Below, piece after piece: positions 1 through 11,332 of a stretch of DNA of 64,000 bases (positions within the stretch are counted from its first letter, which is position 1; each line of letters starts with the position of its first letter). The stretch lies in assembly GCA_028753945.1 (NCBI GenBank), contig JAPNXP010000001.1, positions 3,400,501 through 3,464,500 of the forward strand, written 5' to 3'. The notes under the pieces were generated by a model, which saw only the letters and a program-made list of their open reading frames with translations, was not told where the DNA came from and made no database searches. Source of the DNA: Hexactinellida sp. DTS-2022 (Eukaryota > Porifera > Hexactinellida). Position numbers and translations under genes: made by a program.

Positions 1-710
1 GGGGCCTTATTCACTAAACTACTTAAACTTAAACTTAAAATAAACTAAGTAAATACTTAGTTTTTGAATGAAAACTAAGTGATAACTAAGTAAATAGTAC
101 TAAGTATTTCCCCTGATTAGACAGCGCAAACTTATTTGGTATTCACAAAGCAAAACTAAGTAAATACTTAGTTTATACTTAGTTTTACTATAAACTAAGT
201 AAAAACTAAGTATTTTCAATACTTAGTTTGGAAACTAAGTTGGTATTCACGAACCCAAACTAAGTAAAATACTTAGTTTTCTTTATCATAAGTACAGCAC
301 TTAATTTTTACTTAGTTTTCACTTAGTTAATCGTCTAAAATTGATTTGTTTTTTAAGTCGAGTTCTGAGGTGACTTAACTTAAACAAATTAACCAAAATA
401 TGATTATTTAATGTTTATCTTGTTTGAGTTGGTAATTCCGCTGATACGTAATGCTCATGATCAAACTTGTTACGTAACAAAGTTCATATAATTTGCACCA
501 CTCTCTAATTACGCAATAAAACAGTGAACGTATCTATTGATGGGTTTGCGTGAATTAATAGATGATTGATTACGTTGAGGATCTAATAAATCACGATTAA
601 ATAAGTGCAATTACTATTCCAAATACTAAATATATAACAGGAAACAATATAAATTATAGAAATGTCAAGTTGAAAAACTAAAATATCAGTAATAGCATTT
701 ATTACGAAAT

Positions 711-1528
711 ATGTCTGTAACAAAAACTCGAGCCAAGAACTTTTCCAATGAAGAAATTTCCACTTTAGTTGATTTAGTTATGGAAAACAAACCTATGCTC
801 TTTGGTTCATTTAGTGCAACGTTAACTTTCGACGAGAAGAACACTATCTGGGAACAAATTGGTAGTACAATTTCCCAAGAACATCAGACAATCAGAACCA
901 AAGATGATGTCTCTAACAAATGGACCAATATTTTGGTTAAATACAAACCAATTATCAGCGACAAACTATCCTCTGCGAAAAGAACAGGTGGCTGATCTGC
1001 TGAAGCAGGACTTACGGAGTTGGAACTAAAGCTCAAGTCTATCAAGGGAAAGGAAACCTTCGAAGGAATTTCTACAGGGTTAGATCTTTCTATGGTAACT
1101 AACAGCCCATTGAGCGAAGTTGATATGATTATTAGTCCAGTAGCTCCATTACAGACAGCTTCACAATCGGGTTCTGAGTTTGATGTAGAAATTAAATATC
1201 CAAGGAAAAGGAAATTTTCCAATGATCTTGTAACTGATTCTGTTAAGGAAAGGATTCTGGAAAATGAAATACAGAAAATTGAAATTCTCCATAATATTGA
1301 TTCGAAACTTGGAAATTTAACGGAGAGTATAACTTCCAGCAACAAAAGAATTGTTGATAGAATGGTTTTTTAATTTCCAATCAGAATAAATTCATTTCCT
1401 TGATGTCTAATGTTTTTTCGGGAATGCTGCCTTCTAATCCACTGCCACCTTTTCAATATTCTACTCATATGACACAAGGATTCCAGCAACAACATTATTT
1501 TCCTCCACTACCTCCTTTTAGTGATTAA
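711..1528 (+). pseudogene. Harbinger Myb/SANT-like DNA-binding protein, lightly broken
   Basis: This is the second protein typical of Harbinger elements, a Myb/SANT-like (trihelix-type) protein thought to bring the transposase to DNA and into the nucleus. The first 94 residues contain the domain, with NFSNEEISTLVDLV near the start and a later SNKWTNILVKYK helix. An in-frame TGA (near 993) interrupts the reading; the same frame then continues with AEAGLTELELKLKSIKGKE, matching the Harbinger copy 2 protein. A run of T near 1366 shifts the frame, and the tail to 1528 is Pro/Gln-rich (QGFQQQHYFPPLPPF). It is convergent with the transposase gene. Family assignment rests on the paired copy in this window and on the known Harbinger layout. 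Confidence 0.8.
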
Positions 1529-1632
1529 TTTAGTTTGCTTAGGCTAGTAATTAGCTGTCTACTTGTAATTGTATTGCTACGGTGAAAAACAAGTGTAATA
1601 AACATAACATAAATAACTATTTGTTTAAATAA

Positions 1633-2682
1633 TTAGTTAAAATAATCAGCAACAACTGACTGGCGAACTGCTTGTGCACTAGTAGTAGAATCATGAGGTA
1701 AAATCTCTTCATCTTCTCCAGCTTCCAAATGTAAATCTTCCGCCCATTGCAACCCATGGTCAATACAGATATTGTGTAAGACCATCGTTGCTATTACCAG
1801 TCTACAAACCCTTTCTGGTGCATAACAAAGGGTACCTCCGGTTCTGTGCATCGATCCTCAACGACTTTTCCATAAACCAAATGAGCACTCGATTGTTTTG
1901 CGTGTCTTCAGAAATGCACGATTATATCTTCTCTCGCCAGGTGTATTTGGATTATGGATAGGTGTCAATAAATTCGGGCGTAAAGGATACCCACTATCCC
2001 CGAGAAACCAGCCATTAACAGATGGAATAGCTCCACTTATTAGTTTTTGGTTGATGCCAGATTGTCTCCAGATAAATGCGTCATGGGTACTTCCAGGCCA
2101 TTTTGCAACGACATCGATAAATTTTAAATTATTATCGCAAATGGCTTGGATGTTTATTGAGTGCTCTTTTTTCCTATTTACATATATTTCTTCATTTTCT
2201 GAAGGTGCAATTATAGGTACATGCGAACCATCGATGCAGCCTAGTACCAAAGGAAACCCACACTTCTCTAAAAATGATTGTTGCATTTGGTATTGCTTGG
2301 GAAGGTCTGGAAAGCTTATGTAGTTCTTTGCGATTCGACACAGACCTTCTGATACAGCTACTATACATCTCGACACAGAAGGTTGAGCGATACCGTGAGA
2401 AGTTGCAATCACATTTTGAAAAGAGCCTGTCGCCAGAAAATGTAGTGCAACTGCAAATTGTGTCATACTTGGAATAGGATGTGACCTAATCGTGGACCTC
2501 TGAAGATATCCGACTATTTTTTCATGGAGATCAATAAAAATGCACCGTTTTATCCTGTAACGACTTATAAATTCGGTATCGTTAAATGAGTCGATGGGAT
2601 TCAATCTATCTCGAAATACTCTCTGATTAGCTAAACTATTTTCTATATGCACTTCTAATAGGAAGAGTGAAAGAGCCATCAA
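1633..2682 (-). pseudogene. Harbinger DDE transposase (DDE_Tnp_4 type), one nonsense codon
   Basis: About 350 codons of a Harbinger transposase that cuts and pastes the element through a DDE nuclease fold. Visible landmarks in order are a helix-turn-helix-like segment (MTQFAVALHFLATGSFQ, then GIAQPSVSRCI), the first acidic block LGCIDGSHVPI, the second block KWPGSTHDAFIWRQSG, and the third block GERRYNRAFLKTRKTIECSF. One in-frame TGA in the LWKSR/GSMH region (about 1850) replaces what is a Trp codon in Harbinger copy 2; the frame is otherwise open from 2682 to 1633. The length fits the family (about 350-400 aa). A point change from TGG to TGA would explain the single stop. Confidence 0.88.
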
Positions 2683-3728
2683 ACTTTTTTAATAAAATTT
2701 TGCCTGAAATGTTAATTGTTACTCTTCCAATCCTAAATTACAACTATTAAATACATAAAGCAATTATGATTAGTTAATTACTTTTAGTCGTCTATGCATA
2801 ATAAAATCATTATTTGCATACAATAGTTTGGCAATAAAATTAATGAGATAACTAAGTGGATACATACTTAGTTCGAGGTTAAAACTAAGTAAATGAATAA
2901 GAATTAATCTAAGTAAACTAAAATCCAAATACTTAGCCAAAACTAAGTACTATTTACAAATATTTATAAAGTTTCTTCTAAGTTAGCTTGTTAAACTAAG
3001 TAATTATTTAGTATGGAATAAGTTTAAGTAACCCGAATAAACTTAACGAAAACTTAATATTTACTTAGTTTACAGTTAAGTTTAAGTTAAGTTTAAGTTT
3101 AAGTAGTTTAGTGAATAAGGCCCCTGGAGCCTTATTCACTAAACTACTTAAACTTAAACTTAAAGTAAGTAAACTAAGTATAAACTAAGTAAATACTTAG
3201 TTTTCATCCCAAACTAAGTATTACTTAGTTTTACTTAGTTTTAATTAAGTATTTTCAAGTTTATTCTACTTAAATAAAACTAAGTATTTACTTAGTTTTA
3301 CTTAGTTTTCATCCCAAACTTAGTATTTACTTAGTTTACACTAAAATTCAGTTAATTGTCATTTAATTAATGTAAAATTCAATATGCAAAAGCAACACCG
3401 ACAGTATTTAAGATTTTAATAGTGTTGAAATACAATATTCATTTACAAAACTTTCATTTCGATCAATTTACAACTTTACTATTATTTTCTGAATGGCACT
3501 TTTTCTTTTAATAATTGAGGCTAAAACAACTCTGGGTCTAAGTCATCAACGAATCTTTCAAGATAGACTGAATCCACTTGATGCTTACAACGATTTCTAG
3601 TTTATCAGTTGCTATAGGCTAACTCGGTATGTTTTCCAAACAACTACACGAAAAAATTGTAGGTTTTCTTAATCGATCCACTCACAGATCACATTCCATT
3701 CCAATTACTACCCAATTAGCTGTTGCAC

Positions 3729-3950
3729 CAGGCACGTAGCTACGGGGGAGCAAGGGGGGGCGACCGCCCCCCCAAAAGTACTCCTCGCCCCCCCTCCCAA
3801 GAGAATTAGGAAGTGTTCGTTATAGTAAATAGAGTGATTCGTCCCCCACTTGCCCCCCCGACTCCCTGCACTTGCCCCCCCGACTCCCTGCACTTGCCCC
3901 CCCAACATAAAACTTGCCCCCCTGAATTACATACTCTAGCTACGTGCCTG
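3729..3950. mobile_element. hAT-like MITE (G/C-homopolymer-rich)
   Basis: 222 bp with ends CAGGCACGTAGCTA and TAGCTACGTGCCTG and a perfect 8-bp duplication TGTTGCAC (3721-3728, 3951-3958), as expected for hAT transposition. The inside is runs of G or C and a repeated 'gactccctgcacttgcccccc' style unit. It is inserted in the Harbinger copy 2 transposase gene. Confidence 0.88.
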
Positions 3951-4030
3951 TGTTGCACTACAATTTTTTGCAACAAGTTCGTTCCAGACTGTAGTTGCAA
4001 CCGCACATGGGATATCTCAACCATCTGTAT

Positions 4031-4348
4031 CAGGGATTTATCTAGGATTTTCGTGGCTGGCACCTTATTATGGAGGTAGAAATTTTCCGGCACCCTAGAG
4101 GTATGAGCCATAATACAAAATCAATATAATACAATGATGCGGCACTATTTTAAGGAGGTAAACTGCTACGGTGCACAAACAGTTGTTTATCCAATCATTT
4201 CTGGACCAAAAAATCTGGCCATACACCCGGCACCTAATTAAGTGCCAACCCGGCACCTAAATCAAATCGAAAATCACGCACTTTTTGACCTCAACTGATG
4301 CCTGACCGGCACCTAAAAGTGCCGGCCAGGCACCTAGATAAACCCCTG
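4031..4348. mobile_element. hAT-like MITE
   Basis: 318 bp with ends CAGGGATTTATCTAGG and CCTAGATAAACCCCTG and a perfect 8-bp duplication ATCTGTAT (4023-4030, 4349-4356). The interior repeats the word GGCACC(TAA). There is no coding capacity. It is inserted in the Harbinger copy 2 transposase gene. Confidence 0.88.
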
Positions 4349-5156
4349 ATCTGTATCAAGATGCATTGGTGTTGTTTCAGATGCACTCTCCTCATTTGCA
4401 AAGTAATATATAACCTTTCCCAAACAACAGATACAAGCTAAAGTGCAGCAGTCATTTTTAGATAAGACTGGATTTCCTTTGGTACTTGGATGCATCGATG
4501 GTACCCATGTACAGATCGTTGCACCTCCAAATAATGAAGAAATATTTGTGAACAGGAAGAATGAACACTCGATAAATATCCAGGCGATATGTGATGATAG
4601 CTTGAAGTTCGTTGATGTTGTTGCGAAATGGCCAGGGAGTATACATGATGCATTTATGTCGAGACAATCGGGAATCAACCATAAAATTTCCAACGGGGAT
4701 TTACCAATTGTAGATGGATGGTTTCTCGGTGATAGTGACTATCCGTTACGTCCCAACTTATTGACTCCCATCTTATCTGCAAATACACCTGGCGAGAGGA
4801 GATACAATCGCGTTTTCCTCAAGACTCGCAAGACAATTGAGTGTGCGTTTGGATTGTGGAAGAGCCGATGGAGAGCATTTTGTTATAATCCTGACAGAGT
4901 TTGCAGGCTGGTTATAGCAACGATGGTATTACATATTATTTGTATTGACCATGGTATTTCATGGGAAACCGAAATTCTTCCGGAAATCGAAGATAACCAT
5001 GATGTCATACCTATTGATCCTATTTTCAGCGGACAACTAGTGCGTCAATCAGTTATTTAAGAATATATTAATTGACATATGTAACAAAACAGTTATTTAT
5101 TATGGCATAAGTGATAAGGTTCTATAATTAGTTTGAAGTTTATGAGTAAAATATGA

Positions 5157-5909
5157 CTAGCTGTCTTTATCAAGGTATATAAAATAATTAGGCATCGATC
5201 GAGGTAGATAATGCGCAGAAGAGGAAGCTTGGAAAGGGGGTAGTGGGTGGGGTGGCATAGAAGTAAGAGTATTGGTCATATGTAGCCAATTTGAGACTAG
5301 CTGTTCTAATAGACTTGTCAAACGATCCAACTTAAAGTCAATGCTCTTTAGGATACACAATTTTTCATCCTCCCTTTCCAGAATTTTCTGACTTAATGGA
5401 TCGGGTGCCAGTAAGCTTTCTTGGAGGCTTGATTTCATTCCCGAGGCTGAAACACATTGTGGAGGATTCGTAATGGCGTTTGGGCTAATCGCCATTTCGA
5501 TTTCGCTCAAAGGTGAAATAGGCGATTCGATTGAAAGGTCAATTTCTCCAGTAATCCCTTCAAAGCTTTCCTTACCCTTAATGGACTTGATCTTTACCTC
5601 GAGCTCCGTAAAGCCAGCTTCAGCCTGACCACCACCTGTCTTTTTTTGAAAAAGCCAATTTGTCACTTATAATAGGCTTATACATGACGAGAATGTTGGA
5701 CCATTTCTTCAAAACATCATCCTTGTTCCTGATATTTCCATGGTCTCGCGTAATGGTAGCAGCTATTTCTTCTCAAATAGCGTTCTAATCTTCAAAAGAT
5801 AGTGTAGAACTGAATACTCCAAAGATTTCGATTTATTCTCCAAGACAAAATCTACTAAACTGTTGATCTCTTGATTTGAGAAATTCTTTGATCGGGGTTT
5901 GATAGACAT
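5157..5909 (-). pseudogene. Harbinger Myb/SANT-like protein, copy 2, broken
   Basis: Counterpart of the protein at 711-1528. The best start is at 5909 (MSIKPRSKNFSNQEINSL), which aligns with MSVTKTRAKNFSNEEISTL of copy 1. The frame changes between the N-terminal Myb-like half and the C-terminal half, which is open from 5666 to 5157 and contains GGGQAEAGFTELEVKIKSIK. This supplies the residues lost at the copy 1 nonsense codon. The C-terminus is Pro-rich (MPPHPLPPFQASSS), as in copy 1. It is convergent with the transposase fragment at 3493-5060. Confidence 0.75.
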
Positions 5910-5987
5910 GAATGAGTAGAAACTTGTTTGTATGATTATTATAGTATACAATTTACACTGGTTTATCATAATTTATACTAGCCAAAT

Positions 5988-7299
5988 CAGGGGCGAGGTT
6001 TTGTGGGGCTTAAGCCCCTAGACAATTCTCAAAAAATAGAGGTCCAACGAAAACCTCAAAAGAATCGAATAATCTTTGATCCATCCCACAGCTGTGTTAT
6101 ACTACATTTTACTTGCCAATCCAATCCAATCGAGATTATTTTCGATACTCGATTGCTGAATTTTCGAATCGATTGGATTGCCCATAGTTTAGATAGATTG
6201 GAACTCAATCAATGGACCTGGATCGATTTTATCTCTGTTTCTCGATCGGTGTAATATTTTACCCAAATTGATTGACAAAATACGATCTAACATTTTTCTC
6301 AAATCATTATTGCAACTTGGTTGTCAGTTTCAGACAATGTGTATACCATTTTTCATTATTTATTTTATCAACATCAGAATTTTCGATATTTCGATTCTTC
6401 AATCCAAGCGTATATTCAAATGCGAATAGTATCTAGTTACTACTGAAATGTATAAATAGTGGTGGCTCTGATGTGACGAATAAAAGAATCGATTAGAATT
6501 TCAACTAAATAATATATAACTAGGTAATAAGCTAACAACATGTAAATATTATGATCACCGACCTAAATAACTTAGAAGAAATCGAGAAAAACACAAGAAA
6601 AATCGATAGAAAAACCTTATCAAATCGATTGCGATTATCGATGGTCAATATCAATTGGATTTTTCAGGTGCAGCGTCTATTGTGCAACCCACTATATCGG
6701 TTGGATTGGATTGACAACCTGATTACAAAGGAATATTTACTAATTATATATGAATTATTTGGTATAAAGCAGGGCTCTCCAAACGTTTTCATTGGTGTAT
6801 TAAAAAATGAATGAGGGCGCAAGATCATAATACGTAGAAAAAATTCCCTCGACAGATATATTTCAATATTTTGAGATCTGCTTCTATTTGTAAGTACTAA
6901 TTTGTCAATTTATAATTGTAAATTTGAAACACTCGAAACATTATCATTACCATTATCATTACCATTCAAATATAGATCAGTATGGAACAAAAATGCAATT
7001 GGACGCATATCTAATATTTCAATAGGCACTATTATTTGGCGGGCCTGCATATTTTGCTCCTGCGGGCCGAAGTTTGGAGACCCCTGGTCTAAAGAATTCA
7101 TTATAGAAAGAATACTAAAGTATATGAGAACATTGATATCTAAAATATTAATTTCAGAAATTATCAAATTTAATTTAGAAATGTTGTACTATTTTATACG
7201 TAAACACCATCAGTAATTAGGGGCTTTACAAATTTTGGGGGGGCTAAATTTCGGATTTGGTGGGGCTTAGCCCCCAAAGCCCCCCTGGCCTCGCCACTG
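5988..7299. mobile_element. hAT-like element, non-coding
   Basis: 1.3 kb with ends CAGGGGCGAGG and CCTCGCCACTG and a perfect 8-bp duplication AGCCAAAT (5980-5987, 7300-7307). Near the ends lie complementary GGGGCTTAAGCCCC-like segments. Between 6115 and 6720 the words GATTGGATTG and CAATCCAATC recur. No transposase is visible, so it is non-autonomous. A second hAT MITE is nested at 6770-7086. Confidence 0.85.
6770..7086. mobile_element. hAT MITE nested inside another hAT element
   Basis: 317 bp with ends CAGGGCTCTCCAAAC and GTTTGGAGACCCCTG. The 8-bp flanks GTATAAAG (6762-6769) and GTCTAAAG (7087-7094) differ at one position. Ends of the form 'gtttggagacccctg' are common in animal Charlie-type hAT MITEs (established knowledge). 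Confidence 0.82.
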
Positions 7300-7319
7300 A
7301 GCCAAATGTGTTTGAAAAT

Positions 7320-7931
7320 GTCGTATTCATAACACAAAAATAGCACCACTTTCGCAATTGTTGTTGAGTCATTGATATCATAATAATAGCACCAGTTTCG
7401 TAATTGTTGTTGAGTCATTGATATCATAATACAGTACATATTGGATATAGTGATAATGGTGGGGACATCTGATTTGTGACCAAATTATCATTATATCCAA
7501 TATATCACTATACCCATTATATCACTATATCCACTGTATCCCCGCATCTAATATATGACTGTATACATTGTTAATACGTACTTATATTCTGAAAAGAATA
7601 ATCAAATTCCTTATCAAATTCAAGTGGTAACGATATTTATACTGTAAAATATGAAATTATGGGGTTCAAGGAAGGTCAAAATTCCAATATTCTTGTGTAA
7701 TCTGTACACAAATTATCACTATATCCAATAATGATATCACTATAATCAATAAAATTTGTATGGGATTTGCTCGGGGACGCACATAAAGGTGCAAAATTAT
7801 CACTATATCCAATATATCACTATATACATTATCACTATATCTATTATGTACTGTAATAGCACCAATTTCGAAATTGTTGTTGAGTCATTGATACCATAAC
7901 AATAGCACCAATTTCGCAATTGTAACTTTAT
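7320..7931. repeat. Tandem ~48-bp repeat, split by a pogo-like MITE
   Basis: A unit of the form 'aatagcaccantttcg' + 'naattgttgttgagtcattg' + 'atatcataa' occurs twice at about 7338-7432 and again at about 7855-7931. The two halves were separated by the MITE at 7434-7853. It lies in the subterminal part of Harbinger copy 2. Confidence 0.75.
7434..7853. mobile_element. Tc1/mariner (pogo-like) MITE
   Basis: 420 bp flanked by TA (7432-7433, 7854-7855) with ends CAGTACATATTGGATATAG and the complement (CTATATC...ATGTACTG). The interior repeats the 'atcactatatccaatat' word. No coding capacity. TA duplication and CAGT..ACTG ends are the usual pogo/Tigger signature. Confidence 0.78.
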
Positions 7932-8131
7932 AGTATACAATTAGTGAAATTATTTTTTGATGTTTTAATTCGATTTATATTTGCTATGAAAAAGTGACAT
8001 TAATTTAAATTAAAAGTAAATATTAGTTTAATTAATTATGATCGTGACTAAAGTTAAACAATGGATCTGCAGACTTCAAATAGAAAGGAAAACATATAAT
8101 AAGGAATTAGGACTGTAAACTTAAAATTATA

Positions 8132-8304
8132 CAGTGGATGCCGGTTATAAGCACATCGTCGGGAACTGCACTTGATGTGCTTATAACCGACATGTTCTTA
8201 TAACCTACATAAATTATACAGGATATATTGCGACCGTTTACAACATAGTGTGCTTATATCCGATATGTTCTTATAACCGGTGTGCTTATATCCGACATCT
8301 ACTG
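8132..8304. mobile_element. Pogo/Tigger-like MITE
   Basis: 173 bp flanked by TA (8130-8131, 8305-8306), with ends CAGTGGATGCCGGTTATAAG and the complement of CAGTAGATGTCGGATATAAG. The interior repeats 'tgcttata(a/t)cc'. This is a typical short Tigger-type MITE. Confidence 0.82.
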
Positions 8305-8586
8305 TATTGATTTATCAACTTAATTAAACTAGACTTAAAAAATTGTATGAAAACTAAGTAAAACTAAGTATTTGCCAGAAAAACTAAGTAAAGTAAGTAA
8401 ACTAAGTATTTTGCTCAAAACTAAGTTTAAACTAAGTATTTACTTAGTTTTGCTTTGTGAATACCTACTTAGTTTTTTGCTAAGTATTAAGAAAAATACT
8501 TAGTTTTTAGTTAGTTTTCTGGCAAATACTTAGTTTTACTTAAAGTTAAGTTTAAGTTTAAGTAGTTTAGTAAATAAGTCCCCTGG

Positions 8587-9060
8587 CCGGCAGTCATTGG
8601 CGAAACGGAGAGTGCCATCCTTTTTCTTCACTTATACGACGACCAGGGCGACTTGCGAAGGCTGACAAATAGGAGTGTCACTGGAAAATTGGTCCGGGGG
8701 ACTAATATTCCATGGAATTGTGATCCGAGGGAAAAATCGGCTAGGCTAGTATTCTAGCAAATTCGCTAACTAAATAAACACAATCCTCAGAGGGACTAAT
8801 TTTCCACAGAAGGAGCATATTTCCAAGAAAATTTTCTCCCCCCGAAACAATTTTCCAAGGGGACAAAATTTCTGTGACAATTGGATTAGGTCCCAGCATC
8901 TCTTGGAGTTGAGGATTTATTTCTGCCTCCAATTTGGGAGGAACTCTTCTTGGTCTTGAGCATTGGGGAAAGGCTTCTCCTGTGATAATAGTGTGATGCG
9001 TGCTCAGCTTGGTCCGGGCTGATTGTTTACAGCTTCCTGAGCAGATATTCATTTATTCAT
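8587..9060 (-). mobile_element. Ty3/Gypsy LTR-retrotransposon fossil (start of reverse transcriptase)
   Basis: A broken fragment of a Ty3/Gypsy-type pol gene on the minus strand. Translated segments resemble the conserved stretch just before and at the start of the reverse transcriptase: a proline/arginine block (RPRRVPPKLEAE), LQEMLGPNP, SPW and KKDGTLRF. No LTRs are visible. It abuts Harbinger copy 2, whose insertion probably truncated it, and the P3 fossil on the other side. It is old and thoroughly decayed. Confidence 0.65.
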
Positions 9061-9074
9061 ATTAGCTTCTATTC

Positions 9075-10660
9075 ATGACTAACTCTTGTTCTGTCCCCGG
9101 ATGCAAGAGCAACTACAACCCGGATGACCATGTTCTTGTTTTAAAGATGTCTCGAAGTACACGAACCCTGATTCATGGCTGGACATGCGCTCTTCGTCGC
9201 GAGGATATTGTGACCTGAAGGTGGTCTATGTAGTATGTATCAACCATTTTCAGAAAGAAGGCATAGACTATACTTTCAAAGTTACAAAAGGAGATGGTAC
9301 TTTTACTGAAATACAGAGAGCGAAGCCAAAGCTGAAGGAAGGCGCTGTACCTAGTTTACTGCCTGGCTGCCCGGCATATTATTCAACCAAACCTACCAAA
9401 CGGAATCGCTTGTCATACGATACAAAAGAGGAAGCCTTGATGAACAAAACACTACAACTCAGCTTGAGGTCCGAGAGTCAAGAAAAGAGAAGTTTGTGGT
9501 CAACTCTCTACAGGACTTGAAAGATAAGTTAAGTTCTGTTGTGCATCCTTTCAAAATGTACGTCAATTATATAATTCAGAAAGAACAAGTTTAGCCAAGT
9601 TAGCTCCTCATTTGACTATGAAGTCCTGATTTCCGTCTAGCATAGAGCGTCAAAATATCAAACTGGTTTTGAAAGTCGTTAACGAATTAACAATATCTGC
9701 GCTAACTATCCAGAACGAATTGGGTTAGTTATCCAGAATATAGAAATAATACTCCTGAATTTGTTGATACCCTTCTTCCTGTTTGGAAATTATACAACAT
9801 TAATACACCATTTAAAGGAATACGTTTGAACGATACTTTCTCCAGACAATAGACTTTTAATGACGAGCGATTTCAATTTTTGACTCGTGTAGTTTTTTGG
9901 TTAGATGCTTGGCAAACTTCACCAGAAAAATTGGCGAATTGAGTAAACAAACATACACCAGTTTTAGACATGCTTGAATTGCCTTACCACAAATTACCAA
10001 CCATTTGACTCAATCTTGTGGCTTTACATATGTGTTGTCCTCCTTTCTACAGACGGATCCCTTGGAACACCATTTCGGTCTATACCGTATGATGTCGGGT
10101 TCTAATTATTACATCTATCTTCAAATCTTTGAACCGAGCGTCGACTTAAACTTTCTAGCATAATCAAACATATTTACTGACCAGTAAATATGTTTTTACA
10201 CTTCCTTTCAATCTATTCAGTCATTTGTTAAGTAATTTTCTTATCCGTATTCCATTGCTGATGATGAGTTCAATTTGGAGCCATTTCTTGATGAGATTAA
10301 TGATATATCAACAATTAATTGTGGTTCACAGTTGCTTCAATCATTAGCCTTTATTGCAGGCTATACTGTCCATGAGTACCTGAAAGAAACAAAACCGTGT
10401 CATGTCTGTCTACATATGCTAACAGTTGATAAAGAATTTCTCCTTGATTTAGACCTGGATTCTCAGTATAAACTTCTGCAGCTAACGGACGGTGGCAGAC
10501 TTAAATATCCATCTGAGCCAGTTTTGAACTCCATACTTGTTTTATGGAAGACCTTTAGTGCCATCGAAAACAATAAAGAGCTGTTGGCGAAGCTTGTAAG
10601 TGGACCTTCTAGAAAAATACTAGTTGAACTCACGTTGATGTACTAATTTCGGGCTATCAG
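9075..10660 (+). pseudogene. Decayed P-element-like transposase (P3)
   Basis: A fossil of a THAP/P-element transposase. At 9075 a THAP start is readable (MTNSCSVPGCKSNYNPDDH), with the C-x4-C pair; the matching Cys-x2-His (CINHF) lies near 9236 in a shifted frame and is followed by a basic stretch up to 9520. Scattered matches to P1 follow: ERQNIKLVLKVVNE (about 9650), HFGLYRMMSGSNY (about 10070) and an open C-terminal block 10275-10646 (QSLAFIAGYTVHEYLK, GGRLKYPSEPVLNSILVLWK) that parallels the P1 C-terminus. The central part is heavily deleted, and there are several frame changes. No terminal repeats were found. It is clearly older than P1 and P2. Confidence 0.75.
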
Positions 10661-10761
10661 GGCTGAGTTATGTTTACGACCTAGAGACGTATAAAGAACT
10701 TAGTAGTCAATATACTGAACATTAAAAAATTAAATCTGCCATCTTATTGTGCATCCCTGGT

Positions 10762-10795
10762 CACAGTGGCTTCATCACGAGAAATAGGGCTGATT
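10762..10795 (+). repeat. Transib copy A, gene-upstream terminal signal
   Basis: Heptamer CACAGTG (10762-10768), then 12 bp, then GAAATAGGG (from 10781) followed by CTGATTTTTAT. The copy B upstream end has the same geometry. Confidence 0.8.
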
Positions 10796-10983
10796 TTTAT
10801 CAACACTTATTGCTTTAAAAATGCAACCAATGTGAAGAGCATTATCGTAAACCTATAATACTATAATTTAATGCCTTTGGCTTCTTTGGATTTTGTGTAG
10901 TTGCTTGGCAACTGATTGATATAATAGGCATTTCTTATTCTTTAACAATCTACTGATATTAGTCCAAATTTATAATGTCTACA

Positions 10984-11055
10984 CATAGCATTCTATACTC
11001 TAAGGCAATGCCACGGTTGAATGGACTTGGACCATGGACGAACTAGTATAGTTAT
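10984..11055 (+). repeat. P1 left terminal inverted repeat (72 bp)
   Basis: Complementary to 15965-16036 with one mismatch (CCACGG versus CCGCGG). The inner end reads GAACTAGTATAGTTAT. Confidence 0.93.
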
Positions 11056-11332
11056 ACATTATTGCCAAAAATTGTTTCAAATTTGAATTTTGTCGCCAGA
11101 ATTAATTAAGTACTATAAACTGAAGTATATAATAGGTAGTCTTAGGGAATTCTTCTTGTACTGACTTGGGCTCAACGGAACTAATTTTATGTGTCAATAT
11201 ACAATTTTTAAAACCACCCATAAACATAATATTTACATCGATTATATAGTCTTTGACACAGTGAGATCATTGTTTCATTCTATACTACCAGCATTGAAGA
11301 TATTTTACAGCATCGAAAATCATTCTATCTCT

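Larger units (their letters stand above)
2..3123. mobile_element. PIF/Harbinger DNA transposon, copy 1
   Basis: A complete two-gene PIF/Harbinger element. Its inverted ends read GGGCCTTATTCACTAAAC on the left and the complement on the right, continuing for about 35 bp of 'cttaaact' words. Next to both ends lie long tracts of the words AACTAAGTA and TACTTAGTT in both orientations (about 2-340 and 2830-3110), which look like clustered transposase-binding sites (inference). The right flank is CTG (3124-3126); the left flank is cut by the window edge, where only its final G is visible. Inside are a Myb/SANT-like gene (plus strand) and a DDE transposase (minus strand) in convergent order, the usual two-protein Harbinger plan. 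Both genes carry a small number of breaks, so the copy is probably recent but no longer self-sufficient. Confidence 0.92.
3493..5060 (+). pseudogene. Harbinger transposase, split by two MITEs
   Basis: This is the copy 2 counterpart of the transposase at 1633-2682. The start at 3493 gives an N-terminus matching copy 1 (MALFLL..., then QRIFQDRLNPLDAYNDF). The gene is interrupted by two short hAT-like insertions (3729-3950 and 4031-4348). After them the frame from 4443 is open to 5060 and carries FPLVLGCIDGTHVQI, KWPGSIHDAFMSRQSG and GERRYNRVFLKTRKTIECAF, the three DDE blocks. A stop in the N-terminal part (in DAYNDF*F) and frame changes in the middle show that it is dead. It keeps the Trp codon (SRWRAFCYNPDRVC) that is a stop in copy 1. 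Confidence 0.85.
3127..8582. mobile_element. PIF/Harbinger DNA transposon, copy 2, with nested insertions
   Basis: A second, older Harbinger of the same family in the opposite gene orientation. The ends are GAGCCTTATTCACTAAAC and the complement of GGGACTTATTTACTAAAC, with CTG on both sides (3124-3126 and 8583-8585). It is larger than copy 1 because it has absorbed four hAT-like elements (3729-3950, 4031-4348, 5988-7299 and the one nested inside that, 6770-7086) and two pogo-like MITEs (7434-7853, 8132-8304). AACTAAGTA/TACTTAGTT words lie near both ends (3160-3340 and 8340-8540). Both genes are clearly decayed. Confidence 0.9.
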
